NCBI GenBank assembly: GCA_038123275.1
Contig: JAYORG010000001.1
Span: forward strand, 124,001 to 188,000
Origin: CAJQHT01 sp038123275
GTDB taxonomy: Bacteria > Pseudomonadota > Alphaproteobacteria > Rickettsiales > UBA1997
Reading direction: 5' to 3'
Length of the DNA stretch: 64,000 nucleotides
In this document: piece after piece, positions 8,712 through 19,600 of the stretch
How the letters are laid out: each line of letters opens with the position of its first letter
Position numbering within the stretch: position 1 is the stretch's first letter
Program-made: the position numbers and the translations under genes
The notes under the pieces: generated by a model
What the model saw: the letters and a program-made list of their open reading frames with translations, nothing else
The model's database searches: none
Told to the model about the DNA's origin: nothing

Positions 8712-10072
8712 ACATACCACATTGGCCACAAATGAAGGGTTTAAGAGATATTAAGCTAGGATTAGATAGAGTTTTAGCTCTGCTTGATAGACTTGGAAAC
8801 CCACATAAAAAATTACCACCAACAATTCATGTTGCTGGAACTAACGGAAAGGGATCTACCTTAGCTTATTTAGATTCAATACTACAAGATGCTTGCTATA
8901 AAGTTCATAAATATACCTCCCCACATTTGGTTAAGTTTAATGAGAGGATAATTTTAGATGGCGAGCCTATTAGTGATAAGTTTTTAAAAGAAATTATTAA
9001 TGAATGTGAAAGGGCGGCGAATATTCGTCCCAAAATTGATGTTACTTTTTTTGAAGGAATCACGGCTGCAGCCTTCTTGGCATTTAGTAAAGTTAAAGCA
9101 GATGTTTTGCTTCTAGAAACTGGCATGGGAGGCAGGCTTGATGCTACTAATGTTATTACTAAGCCAATAGTAACAATTATTACCTCTATCTTTAAAGATC
9201 ATACCGAATTTTTAGGGGATACTTTAGAACAAATTGCTTTTGAAAAGGCTGGCATTATTAAAGAAAATTGCCCAGTAATAGTATCTAATCAAGATAGTGA
9301 TGTAATGGATGTTATCCATCGCAAATCAGAAACTTTTAAAAATTCTCCGGTTCTTTATTTTGGTAAACATTTTGATGTAAAAATTCTTCAAGATAAAATG
9401 AAGTTTTCAATTGATAATACAGTTTTTAAATTACCATTACCATCTTTAATTGGTCATCATCAAGTAAAAAATGCCTGTTTAGCAATATCAGCCTTATATA
9501 TTCAGAATCATTTCAAGATTAATGCCAACAATATTAAATATGGTTTAAAAAAGACTAAATGGAGAGGTAGAATAGAAAAAGTTAACAAAGGTAAATTACG
9601 AGAATTATTATCAAAAGATTATGAGCTATATATTGACGGTGGTCATAATGCCGATGCTTCTAAAGCTCTTTCTTCATGGATCTTAAGGGATAACATGAAT
9701 TTAATTAATAATAAAAAAAGAAAGCCAAGAACTTACGTAATTTGTGCAATGTTGCAAGATAAAGATAGTAAAGGTTTTTTTAAATATCTTTCCGGAGCTG
9801 TTGATTTTGTAGTTGGTGTGCCAATGGAGCATGAATCAAGAGTAGAAAAAGCTTCTGTAATTGCACGTCGTGCGGCGGCTAATGGAATTAAAGCAACCTA
9901 CAGTGATGATTTTCAGCAAGCTTTTAAATATATACAAGCTCTTCATGAAGAAGATCAAGATAAAAATATTTTTAGAAAACTTGTTATTAAAGAAGCTGTA
10001 AAAAATCCAGCTCGAGTTATTATTTGTGGCTCTCTTTACTTGGTGAGCGAGTTTTTACGTGAGAATGGGTAG
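8708..10072 (+). CDS. folC: bifunctional dihydrofolate/folylpolyglutamate synthase
   Basis: 454 residues, Mur-ligase fold. The P-loop HVAGTNGKGST (residues about 42-52), the following YTSPHLVKFNERI and the LETGMGGRLDATN motif are diagnostic. IDGGHNADA in the C-terminal half is the conserved Mur-ligase end motif. It adds glutamate to dihydropteroate and to folates. folP is also in this window at 49.4 kb, so folate synthesis is at least partly retained. Translation is coupled to yihY by an ATGA overlap. Confidence 0.95.
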   Translation: MNIPHWPQMKGLRDIKLGLDRVLALLDRLGNPHKKLPPTIHVAGTNGKGSTLAYLDSILQDACYKVHKYTSPHLVKFNERIILDGEPISDKFLKEIINECERAANIRPKIDVTFFEGITAAAFLAFSKVKADVLLLETGMGGRLDATNVITKPIVTIITSIFKDHTEFLGDTLEQIAFEKAGIIKENCPVIVSNQDSDVMDVIHRKSETFKNSPVLYFGKHFDVKILQDKMKFSIDNTVFKLPLPSLIGHHQVKNACLAISALYIQNHFKINANNIKYGLKKTKWRGRIEKVNKGKLRELLSKDYELYIDGGHNADASKALSSWILRDNMNLINNKKRKPRTYVICAMLQDKDSKGFFKYLSGAVDFVVGVPMEHESRVEKASVIARRAAANGIKATYSDDFQQAFKYIQALHEEDQDKNIFRKLVIKEAVKNPARVIICGSLYLVSEFLRENG

Positions 10073-10097
10073 CCATCTGCTATAAATTATTTATTAT

Positions 10098-10169
10098 CCT
10101 GAGTTTAGAGTAAATTAGGGTGTTTAAAGCTACCTGTCATCCTGAATTTAGAATAAGTTAGGGCTTTAG
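10098..10169. repeat. degenerate interspersed repeat (TGTCATCCTGAATTTAGAA type)
   Basis: Two related segments 43 bases apart (starting 10098 and 10141), each CCTGA(G/A)TTTAGA followed by a TTAGGG run. The same TACCTGTCAT(C/G)CTGAATTTAGAA core recurs at about 56136, and TGTCATCCTGAAT occurs near 12293. This looks like an intergenic repeat family. Confidence 0.5.
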
Positions 10170-10205
10170 CCTTTACTTAAAACTCAGGCATGAATCATAT
10201 AATTT

Positions 10206-10494
10206 ATGGTGAGTAAATCCTAAAAACAACCAGCGGTTGTTTTTTTAACGGATCCCACGGATTCGCTNNNNNNNNNNNNNNNNNNNNNNNNNNNNNNNNN
10301 NNNNNNNNNNNNNNNNNNNNNNNNNNNNNNNNNNNNNNNNNNNNNNNNNNNNNNNNNNNNNNNNNNNTTGCGCTCATGCCGGTAAATCCTAAAAACAACC
10401 AGCGGTTGTTTTTTTAACGGATCCCACGGATTCGCTTGCGCTCATGCCGGTAAATCCTAAAAACAACCAGCGGTTGTTTTTTTAACGGATTTAC
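10206..10494. repeat. palindromic tandem repeat array (68-bp unit) containing an assembly gap
   Basis: Three copies are visible, starting near 10213, 10382 and 10450; the last two are spaced 68 bases apart. Each has an inner inverted repeat AAACAACC-AGC-GGTTGTTT followed by a T run. The last copy closes with an outer arm (GTAAATCC at 10450-10457, GGATTTAC at 10487-10494), making a 45-bp hairpin. On the plus strand the hairpin plus T run could end folC transcription. The array is broken by 100 Ns, so the true copy number is unknown. Confidence 0.8.
10268..10367. other. assembly gap (100 N)
   Basis: Exactly 100 N lie inside the palindromic repeat array. The flanks (GGATTCGCT before, TTGCGCTCATG after) are continuous in the intact unit at about 10428-10445, so the assembly broke within the tandem repeat and the gap length is a placeholder. 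Confidence 0.97.
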
Positions 10495-10958
10495 CCCCAA
10501 ATACTATCCTTCTGGATCCAGCCTTTTTTGTTGTGTAGTTCAATTTTGCACCAGCTTTTTTTGCAGCCTATTAGTTTTGCGATTACTTTATTTTCTAATT
10601 TTAGTAAAATACGGGATTTAGTTGTAGAGGCTGAATACATGTTAACAAAGTCTTTGGTGGTTTTAATAATTACTGATCTTTTTCTAGATAGTAAATTTTG
10701 ACTAATCCAACCTCTCTCACCTTCAAAGTCTTCAATTTCGTTCCAATTGTCATATTTACCAATAACTTTAATTGGCATGCCGCGCATATGGTAAGTGAAT
10801 TTTATATGATAATTCTTGCCAGGACCAGCCCTAACATTGGCTTTGGTGGCTTTAATTGAAGCAAAATAGTTTCTTTCTTCTAAATTCAAAGCCAAAGATG
10901 GGTTTGATAGAAAAAACACAATAAAGAATATCTTCACAAAACTATTTTTTCTTTGCAT
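10491..10958 (-). CDS. secreted protein with two bacterial SH3 domains
   Basis: 155 residues from ATG 10958 (an ATG at 10976 is possible but gives a poorer signal peptide). Residues 1-22 form a signal peptide (basic MQRKN, hydrophobic core, ending LALN). Two SH3b-like modules follow: TKANVRAGPGKNYHIKF...GWISQNLL and NMYSASTTKSRILLKLE...GWIQKDSIWG. Such proteins usually bind peptidoglycan or surface ligands in the periplasm. Its 5' end overlaps glmU by 17 bases, and its stop codon lies inside the arm of the palindromic repeat. Confidence 0.78.
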   Translation of the reverse strand: MQRKNSFVKIFFIVFFLSNPSLALNLEERNYFASIKATKANVRAGPGKNYHIKFTYHMRGMPIKVIGKYDNWNEIEDFEGERGWISQNLLSRKRSVIIKTTKDFVNMYSASTTKSRILLKLENKVIAKLIGCKKSWCKIELHNKKGWIQKDSIWG

Positions 10959-12279
10959 GATACTGTTTTGCACCATTATTTATGTTAACTTGTTTTGGTC
11001 GAGAAACTGCTAAATCATCCGCTTGTACATTTTTTGTGATAACACTTCCTGCGCCAATTACAGCATTTTTTTCAATATCCACCGGGGCAATTAAAGAGCT
11101 ATTTGAGCCAATAAAGACATTTTCACCAATATTAGTTTTAAATTTATTGTAACCATCATAATTACAAGTAATTGTACCAGCTCCAATATTAGCATTTTTA
11201 CCAACTTTGCTGTCACCAACATAGCTTAAATGACTTATTTTGGCATCATTTTCAATTTCTGATTTTTTAATTTCAACAAAATTACCAATTTTAGATTTTT
11301 TACCTATTTTGCTTCCCGGTCTAATTCTAGCAAATGGTCCAATAATAGCACCATTATCAATTATTGCTCCTTCTATGTGACTAAATGATTTAATCTCTGA
11401 CCCTTTTCTAATTTCAACATTTGGACCAATAACAACATTTGGGTGAATGATAACATCATTTTCTATTTTTGTGTCAGCAGCAAAATAAATAGTATTTGGG
11501 TCAATTAAAGTAACTCCATTTTCCATGAATTTTTGTCTCATTTCATCTTGTTTTAATTTTTCTACCCTAGCTAATTCAACCTTAGAGTTAACACCTAATA
11601 CCTCCTCTTCACTTGCTTTAATAAAGGTAGTTTTTAATTCATCTTTTTTCATAATTTGCACAATATCAGTTAAATAATATTCTTTTGCAGCATTATTATT
11701 ATCAATTTTATTAATTAAATCTAGACTATTTTGATGATTTATTGCAATTACTCCAGAATTGCACAAGGTAATTTTACGCTCTTCTTCACTAGCATCTTTA
11801 AATTCAATAATTTTTTTTAGATATTCTCCTTTAGTAATTAAGCGACCATATTTATTTTCATTAAAACAATCAAAACCAAGCACACAAAGTTGGTTATCAT
11901 TTAATTTAACAATCATTTCTTCTAAAGTAGAAACCTTAATTAGGGGTGTATCTCCGTATAAAATAATAATATTACTGTTAATTTTACTCATATTATTAAG
12001 AGCAATTTTAACGCCATGACCAGTTCCAAGTCTATCTTCTTGGATAGCAAATTCTATATTTAAATTGGCATGATTTTTCTTAATTTCTTGGCTAAATTTT
12101 TCCATTTCGCGTGAAATTACAATGCAAATATTTTCCGGATTAAGTGATTTAGCATTAATAATTGCTAAATCCAGCATAGAAAAAGAAGCAATTTTATGAA
12201 GAGTTTTAGGGGTAGAAGACTTCATTCTAGTACCTTTCCCAGCTGCTAGAATTATGATTGAAAGGTTTTTGTTTGTCAT
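10942..12279 (-). CDS. glmU: bifunctional UDP-N-acetylglucosamine pyrophosphorylase / glucosamine-1-phosphate acetyltransferase
   Basis: 445 residues. The N-terminal uridylyltransferase domain has LAAGKGTRMKSSTPKTLHK at residues 10-28. The C-terminal left-handed beta-helix has the acetyltransferase signature (YVGDSKVGKNANIGAGTITC, NYDG). It makes UDP-GlcNAc for peptidoglycan and lipid A. Upstream there is a hairpin at 12308-12344 between it and ilvC. Confidence 0.97.
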   Translation of the reverse strand: MTNKNLSIIILAAGKGTRMKSSTPKTLHKIASFSMLDLAIINAKSLNPENICIVISREMEKFSQEIKKNHANLNIEFAIQEDRLGTGHGVKIALNNMSKINSNIIILYGDTPLIKVSTLEEMIVKLNDNQLCVLGFDCFNENKYGRLITKGEYLKKIIEFKDASEEERKITLCNSGVIAINHQNSLDLINKIDNNNAAKEYYLTDIVQIMKKDELKTTFIKASEEEVLGVNSKVELARVEKLKQDEMRQKFMENGVTLIDPNTIYFAADTKIENDVIIHPNVVIGPNVEIRKGSEIKSFSHIEGAIIDNGAIIGPFARIRPGSKIGKKSKIGNFVEIKKSEIENDAKISHLSYVGDSKVGKNANIGAGTITCNYDGYNKFKTNIGENVFIGSNSSLIAPVDIEKNAVIGAGSVITKNVQADDLAVSRPKQVNINNGAKQYHAKKK

Positions 12280-12307
12280 TTTTTATTCAATTGTCATCCT
12301 GAATGCT

Positions 12308-12344
12308 AGTAACTCTTGAATATCTTTGATATTCTAGAGTTACT
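12308..12344. repeat. perfect-stem hairpin next to a TGTCATCCTGAA repeat
   Basis: Arms AGTAACTCTTGAATATC and GATATTCTAGAGTTACT around a TTT loop form a 17-bp stem with one mismatch. It sits between glmU and ilvC beside the interspersed TGTCATCCTGAA motif. There is no T run, so it looks like a repeat element rather than a classic terminator. Confidence 0.55.
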
Positions 12345-12390
12345 TGACAAAGGATCTCACGAAAAAGAAGCGGATGTTGAACAGCAGTGT

Positions 12391-13410
12391 CTAAGCAGTT
12401 TTTCTATTAACAAGCTTATTCTTAGCAATCCATGGCATCATTTGACGTAAATTATCACCAACAGCTTCAATTTGATGAGATTTAGCTTTGGCTCTCATTT
12501 TATCAAAATCCTTATTACCAGATTTAGATTCAGCCATAAATTCTTTAACAAATTGACCTGATTGAATTTCTTCCAAGATCTTTTTCATTTCTGCTTTAGC
12601 TTTAGCATCAACAACTCTTGGTCCACGAGTAAAATCGCCATATTCTGCAGTATTAGAAATGGAGTAGCGCATATTGGCAATACCACCTTCATAAAGCAAA
12701 TCAACAATTAATTTCATCTCATGTAAACATTCAAAATAAGCCATTTCTGGTGCATATCCTGCCTCGGTTAAAGTTTCAAAACCAGCTTGAATTAATGCTG
12801 TAACACCACCACATAAAACGGCTTGCTCGCCAAATAAGTCAGTTTCACATTCTTCTTTAAATGTAGTTTCAATTATTCCAGACTTACCACCGCCAATAGC
12901 GCTAGCATAAGATAGGGCAATTTTTAAAGCTTCACCTGTTTTATCTTGAGCAACAGCAACTAAACAAGGTACTCCACCTTGTTTTTGATATTCGCCTCTA
13001 ACAGTGTGACCTGGACCTTTCGGGGCTACCATAAATACGTCCATGTCAGCTCTTGCTTCAATTAAATTGAAGTGAATATTAAGGCCATGGGCAAAAACCA
13101 AAGCTGAGCCTTGAGTCATGTTATCTTTTAAGTCTTGGGTATATATATCAGATTGAAATTCATCAGGTGCTAAAACCATAACAATATCAGCCCATTTAGC
13201 AGCTTCTTTATTGCTTACAACTTCAAAGCCAGCATTTTGTGCTTTTAATTTACTAGCAGAGCCTTCTCTTAGAGCAATTTTAATATTTTGCACTCCACTT
13301 TCTTTTAAGTTTAAAGCATGAGCATGAGCCTGGCTGCCATAGCCAATGATAGCAACTTTTTTAGATTTAATTATGTTTAAATCTGCATCTTTATCGTAAT
13401 AGACTTTCAT
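12391..13410 (-). CDS. ilvC: ketol-acid reductoisomerase (NADP+)
   Basis: 339 residues, the class I (short) length. The Rossmann motif GYGSQAHAHALNLKESG (residues about 23-39), VAPKGPGHTVR and the C-terminal FGEQAVLCGG...ECLHEMKLIVDL knotted-domain motif with the acidic metal ligands are intact. It catalyses the second step of valine, leucine and isoleucine synthesis. No other ilv gene is adjacent. Branched-chain synthesis is unusual for an intracellular Rickettsiales genome, which makes the gene informative about lifestyle. Confidence 0.97.
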   Translation of the reverse strand: MKVYYDKDADLNIIKSKKVAIIGYGSQAHAHALNLKESGVQNIKIALREGSASKLKAQNAGFEVVSNKEAAKWADIVMVLAPDEFQSDIYTQDLKDNMTQGSALVFAHGLNIHFNLIEARADMDVFMVAPKGPGHTVRGEYQKQGGVPCLVAVAQDKTGEALKIALSYASAIGGGKSGIIETTFKEECETDLFGEQAVLCGGVTALIQAGFETLTEAGYAPEMAYFECLHEMKLIVDLLYEGGIANMRYSISNTAEYGDFTRGPRVVDAKAKAEMKKILEEIQSGQFVKEFMAESKSGNKDFDKMRAKAKSHQIEAVGDNLRQMMPWIAKNKLVNRKTA

Positions 13411-13506
13411 TAGTATTATGTAAAATTAAGAATTGAAATTTTAAGTAAAAATTATTATAAATTAGATTCTATATAGGGCTTTATAATAGTCAATTTAAGA
13501 TTTTAG

Positions 13507-13535
13507 TTGATATAAGTTAAAAAATAAGTTATAAT
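13507..13535 (+). promoter_or_regulatory. promoter of the giant coiled-coil gene
   Basis: TTGATA (13507-13512) and a perfect TATAAT (13530-13535) are 17 bases apart, 75 bases before the ATG at 13610. Confidence 0.6.
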
Positions 13536-13609
13536 TCAGACTGCTTAACTATTTAAAGTTTTATTGTGATAGTATGTGTTTTAAGAATAAAAATTTATTT
13601 TAGACAATA

Positions 13610-16600
13610 ATGAGTAGAAAAACTCCATCATCAATATTATCAAGAACAGCAAGGGGTTCTTCTGTTCAGACAAAACCATCAAGACCAACAAAATTCTCAA
13701 GATCGGTAAGGTCTTCTGCTGTATCAAAACAGGCAACATCACCAAGAACAGCGGCAAGACTAGATAATTCTGAGTCTAAATCAAAAGTGCCAGTATTAAA
13801 TTTACAAGGGTTACAAGATGAAATGTCACCTCCATCAAACTCTTCAAGGCCAGCAACATCAAGAAAATCATCAATATTGCCATTGCCACAGGCTCCAGGA
13901 TCTAGACGCAGCGCATTAAAGGCAAAAGCAACAAAGGATACGGGCATAGATCATCAATTATTATGGCTTAATGATGATAATCCTTCCGGGCGTGATTCAT
14001 ATGCAGAAGAATTAGCTAAATTTGTAATTGGTGATAGTGAAGTACAAAGACGTAGTGAACTGCTTGATGAAAAACTAGCCAGTAAAGTCACAATGTCTAC
14101 GTTAAATGATCAAATGACAGCAATATATCGTGAAAGGCATGGTAAATTTGGCTTATTAACCATTAATCATGTTGTTGTAGAATTAGAAAATATGAGACAA
14201 GCCATTAATCAGTTAAGGCGTTCCATTCCTTTGCCAGATGGCAGTAATATTGATGAGATTATTGATGGCATAGTGCAAAATAAAGATTATGTATCAATGC
14301 AAAGAAGGAAACTAAATGCTGGACCACGTGATAACGCTGTTTATGGTAGAAGTAAATTTTCAGCTCATAAAAAACAAATAGCTAATCTTCTTAAAGACAT
14401 ATATCTTTTTGCTAATGGTCAAGTAGGTAAAATTACTGGTGGTAAAAAAGTACCACAATCTGTTCGTGCTCATGTTTTTCATTCTTTTATGGATATGGTA
14501 GATTCTACTGTTGAAGAATCTTGTTTAAATACAATGAAAGGCAGACACTTAAGTGATAAAGCATTAAAAGAAGCTTTTGTAACTCCAGTAGTAGCAATGG
14601 AAGATAAAATGGAGCCCCAACTTGATAGGGTTGTTAAGGTATTTGCTACACAGGCTAAAAGCTTTCATAAAAAAAATAATGGCACAGTAGCAACTTATTT
14701 AACAAATCCAGCTCTTGAAAAACTAAAAGATGAGAAGGGTCAAGAGGTTAATGACGTTATAGTATCCTATCCCCAACTTGTAGTTTATAAAGATTTACAA
14801 GATTCTGTACAAAATGTTGTAAATAACAAAGGTGCATCCGGTAAGGGTGCAATAGTTAGCATAGCTCTAAGAAATGGAGCTGGTAAAACCACTATAAAAA
14901 ATAGATTTAAAGAGTTTAATGAAGGTCTTATAAGGTCAATAAAAGGGGAAGTAGTAGAGGAAGATAGTAAGGCAGGTAATGATGAAGATCTATTAACAGA
15001 AATTACTTTAGCAACACCTTTGCAAAAAGTTTTGGATATAGCATTTAGCAATTCATCAAAGCCGCCAACAAAAAATGAAATAATAGTAATTGACGAAATA
15101 GAAAGACTTTTCGCTAATGTTGGCAAGTTAGGCTTAAATCCGCCATTGGATGATCCTCAAACAGCAAAAAATCAATTTTTACATCAATTAAAACAAAATG
15201 GTAATGTTATATTTGCCATTAGTGCTTCTACTAGCTTAGCAAAAGACAAAATGATAAGAAGCCGTCTTGTTGGTAAAGCTTTAAAAATAGAAGAAAAAAT
15301 AGGTGAATTACAAGGCGCAATAACACATTTAAAGGGTTTAGGTAGAGCTAAAACTCATATAGATAATATCCAGGGTCTTCTTTTAGGTAGTGAGAGTAAA
15401 GATGGACTAAGTAAATATACAGGAAGTTCTTTAGTTTATTACACAAAAGAGGAAGGTGTAACATCTCATCTTAAGAGACCACAAAAAGAACTCTTTGAAG
15501 CGTTAAAAGGTTTTGTTGGTAAAGGCACAGATATTAGTGAAATGCTTGAAGATATGCAGTTTAACGATGCAGAAAAGAGAATTATTTTTAGATATCTTGA
15601 AAAGGATAATAATAAAAAGGATAATCAAGAAGAAAAAGGTAATCCTAATTTTACAATGTCATATGCTGATTTTAGTAAATTAAGATTAGATCCTGAGGCT
15701 ATGCAAGATTATCAAAATTATGCACGAGAAGTAAGTAATCTTCAATTTTTAGAACAACATCAGGAAGAAGAACAAGAAGCACATAAACAAAAAATTAAAG
15801 AAGCTAAAGAGAGGGTTCGTAATGTTGAAGCAAAAAACGGTCCAGGGCTTGTCAGAAGAACAAGAGGCTTAAGTTCCAGATCAGAGCCTTTTGATATTCA
15901 ACCAGGTACTAAGATACCTGTTAATATTGGGTTAATTTATGACTTATTTCAACATAGAAAAGAAGAGCTGACTAAATATCGTGAAGTTGAAATAGCTAAA
16001 GTAGCAAAAAAGTATGGTAATGAAAGTAAAGTAAGAAGTAACAGTGTAGCAGCAGTAAATGTTAAAACTGTTATAAAAAGCATACAAGGTCAAGTTGATG
16101 AGCTAGAAAAAGAATATAGTAAAAAAGCAAGCAAAGTAAGAAAAAGCGAATTAGAAGCTCAAGATTTTGTTGAAAGAATGGAGGACACTAATGATAAAAT
16201 TAGAGGTACTAAGGTTCATATTGATGGGGGAACAAAACTTCCAGACACACTTGATAAAGTTGGTGGTTTTATAATAGATAAGAATGTTAAGTTTGAGAAA
16301 GGTAAAAACTATCAATTTATTGTTTCAGGAGCTGATTTTTTTGAAAATGCTCAATTTACTGCAGATGATAAACCATCGCCAGCTTTTATGAAAGAACTAC
16401 AAGGCATAGCGCCAGGTCAAGTAGTTATTGGATTATTTAATTATAAAGGTGAAGTTAAATGTGTTGTAGTTAGTGATAATAAATATGAAGTTTTTGAACA
16501 AGGTGACAAAGAAGGCATCAATAAATTTATTGAAGAAAATGGTGGTATTGGAAAAGCAAAAGCAATACTTTTTGGCGACGATGCTTTAGTTGGTGGTGAT

Positions 16601-19600
16601 GTTGGTATAGATGATATTTATGAGCAGCATTTTTTCTCCGATGAAATTTTAGATAAAAATACCCATATGCAGGGCACAAATAGAGATAGAGGTGCTCAGT
16701 CTAAGAGAAATTTTTATGTGACAGGAGAAAGAGATAGAAAGCGTTTAGCAGAGTCATTACCATCAGTGGATAGCAAAATAGGAAGAAACAACCCATTAGC
16801 AGAAAAATTAATTGCAATATCTCAAGAAAAAACATTAGAAAAAACATTCAAAGACATTGTTGCTGCGGATATGTTAAAATTGGCAGATAATTTAGGAGAT
16901 GATCCAACAAGAAATATGGAAGCGTTGCAGAAGTTGTCACGAGATACTGATTTAATGTTTTTAAACACAAAAGATCTAATAAGAAGATTAAATGAAGCGA
17001 CAGGTAACAGCCTATTACCACCTCAACTTAAAAAAGCTGCCTTTTATTTTAGAGACCTACAAATGCAACAGGTTAATCTTAATACTGTTCAACAGCGTCT
17101 TGGTATTGTTGACAAACAACAACTGCAAACTGAAAATGAGGCTTTGGTTAGGCAAGTTCTAGAAATTGCACAGAAAAATCCAAAAACGACAAGAGTTACA
17201 ATGGAAATAAGAGAAGGTGAGTTAGTTTTATTTGCTATTGAAGGTGGCATAATATCAATAATAGACCCATCAGTATTTACCACAGAACAATTTGAAAGAA
17301 TAATTGCTAGGCAGGACACTCAAACGGGCAATATTCTTGGAGTTACAAAATCTAATTATGTGCATGATGAGTCTCCTCAATTAAAAAGAGAGCGTGCAGA
17401 AAGAAAAGCAAAAGAGGAACAAGAAAAAGCAAAATTAAGAAAAGAAATACAAGCTATAAGTTATGAAATAGAGTTTTTAAGAGAAGCAGAAATAACAGCA
17501 CTTGCAGAGCTTGAAAAAGTTAATATTAAATCTTTTGAAGAAATATCTAATTTAAAACGTAAGAGAGAAAGTGCACAGGAAGTTAAAGAAGAAACACCAA
17601 AAAGGCTTGATGAAAATGATAATAGGCCAGAATTAGAAAAACTTCACACTAAATTAGATAGGCTATCTAAAAAATATAATATCAATTTAAACGCCACAAA
17701 ATTTTTACAAGGTACATTATTTGATAAAAAAGAATTACTAAAGAAGCAAATATCAGCCCTAGAGCAGCATACAGAAACATTAAAAGTAGAGATTGCTCAT
17801 TTACAAGAAGAGTTAGGAACTGAAGTAGAAGATGAAAAAGACAGCGTTGTTGATGAAGAGCCTAAAATAACTTTAGATCAATTAGCTAAAGTAACAATAC
17901 AAAATAAATCTCTAATAGCCAAAGAAAAGCAATTACAAGTAGCTGCTGCAAAACAAAGAGAAAAAGTAGAGTCTTTAAATGTAAGGAGACAGGAATTGGG
18001 TAGAGATCTTCAAGAATTAAATGAGCAACAAAAAAAATTAATAGACGGGTTACGAGTTGTTGTTACTAGTAAAGAAGATATAGAAGGTTTACAAGCCAAA
18101 ATGGCTATTACGTCTAAAAAAATAACAAAGGTTATCAAGCAGCATAAAAATGCAAAAACTCCACTTCAAATAGCTCAAAAAGATTTAGCAGTTTTAAGTC
18201 AAAGAATTTCACTGACTCGTGAGAATAATACTATGTTAACAGATGAATTAAACACACAAAAAAATGGTTTAAGAGATCAAATAGTAGCAGCAAATAAAAA
18301 GACAGCATTATTAAGAAAAGAAATAGCATCTTTAAATGAACAATTAGGTGAACAACCAGAAGCACAAGAAGAAAAAGATGAAGTAGATCCAGTATCAGTA
18401 GTAACTTCAGAATCATTAAGTGAGATAATAGACTCTAATGAGAGTCTTGCTCAAAGAAGAGATGGTTTAAAAAGTGAGTTAGAATCTAGTATTAAGGATG
18501 TACAAGGTAAGGTAGATAAAAATAAAGAATTATCTAAAGATCTTCTTGAGAAAGAAAAGTTGTTATTAGCTGAGTTAGAAGATGTTAATAAAGAATTTTA
18601 TAAAAAACATAGCCAGGATATTTCAAATAAAGAAGCAAAAAATAAAAAACAATTTAACGCGATAAAAAAAGATACCTCAACGCCAGTTTTAGTTCGCAAA
18701 AGGCAGCAATTAACACAATTGCAAGAATTTAATAGGCATTTACAAGGTGATTCAGGCCTTAAAGCACTAGGTACTATATTAGAAGAGGCAAGAAAAGAAT
18801 TGCAAGGAAAAATAGAAAAAGAGCAAGCTAATACAAAAGAAATTCAAAAAAGTATAACAGCTTTAAATAAGCTTTTAGGCAATGAAGAAAAGGCTAAAGA
18901 ACCAGAAACTAAAGCTTCAGACCCTCCTCCTACAACATTAGATACATTTAATGCTTTAAAACGCAAAAATAAAGAGCTATCAAGACAAGAAAGTAATTTA
19001 AAGGATACTTTAAAGAAAAATAGAGAAGATACATTAAAGGCAATAAAAGATCTAATAGATAGGCAAGATGCTTTAACAGGTAAAAAAGAAGGAGGTAGAG
19101 ATGATAAAGATTTAGAAGGTTCTAACTTAGCTGACCTACAAGGAATGCAAAAAAAATTAGAAGAACAATTAAAAGATTTAGAAGAGAAAGCAAAAGCAGA
19201 AGCAGAGGCTCTTAAGAAAAAGCAAGAAGAGGAGAAAGCTAGACAAGAAAAAGAAGAAAGAGAAAAAGCAGCGAAGGCAAAGCAAGAGAAGTTGGAAGAG
19301 GATATAAGGAATGAGGAATCTAAAACTCAAAGGTTGCAGAAGCAGAAGAATGATCTTGATAAGGGGTTGGGTAATGATTTAGATGAGATAGAGGAGGTAG
19401 ATGAGAAATATAAACTTGCGATGGATGATGCAAGATTGCAGGCGGCGCAAAAGCGCAATGAAGAGTTAGGAGATGTTTTAGATAAATCAAGAAAGGAATA
19501 TACTAAGAGATTGGACGAAGAAAAGGCAAATAAAGATAAAGCAATAGAGAATGCCAAGAAATTTGCAGCAGAAAAGGTAAAATTAGATGAGGAAGAGCAA

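Noticed and set aside
10204..10398. Open frame on the minus strand across the N run
   Set aside because: It exists only because Ns carry no stop codons; the coded parts are palindromic repeat sequence.
10206..10494. Possible CRISPR array from regularly spaced repeats
   Set aside because: The repeats are directly tandem with a 68-bp period and no unique spacers, and no cas genes are present.
14785..15126. Claim that the giant protein is an active AAA+ or SMC ATPase
   Set aside because: The Walker A lacks its first glycine and no signature or sensor motifs could be placed with certainty, so only ATPase-like is stated.
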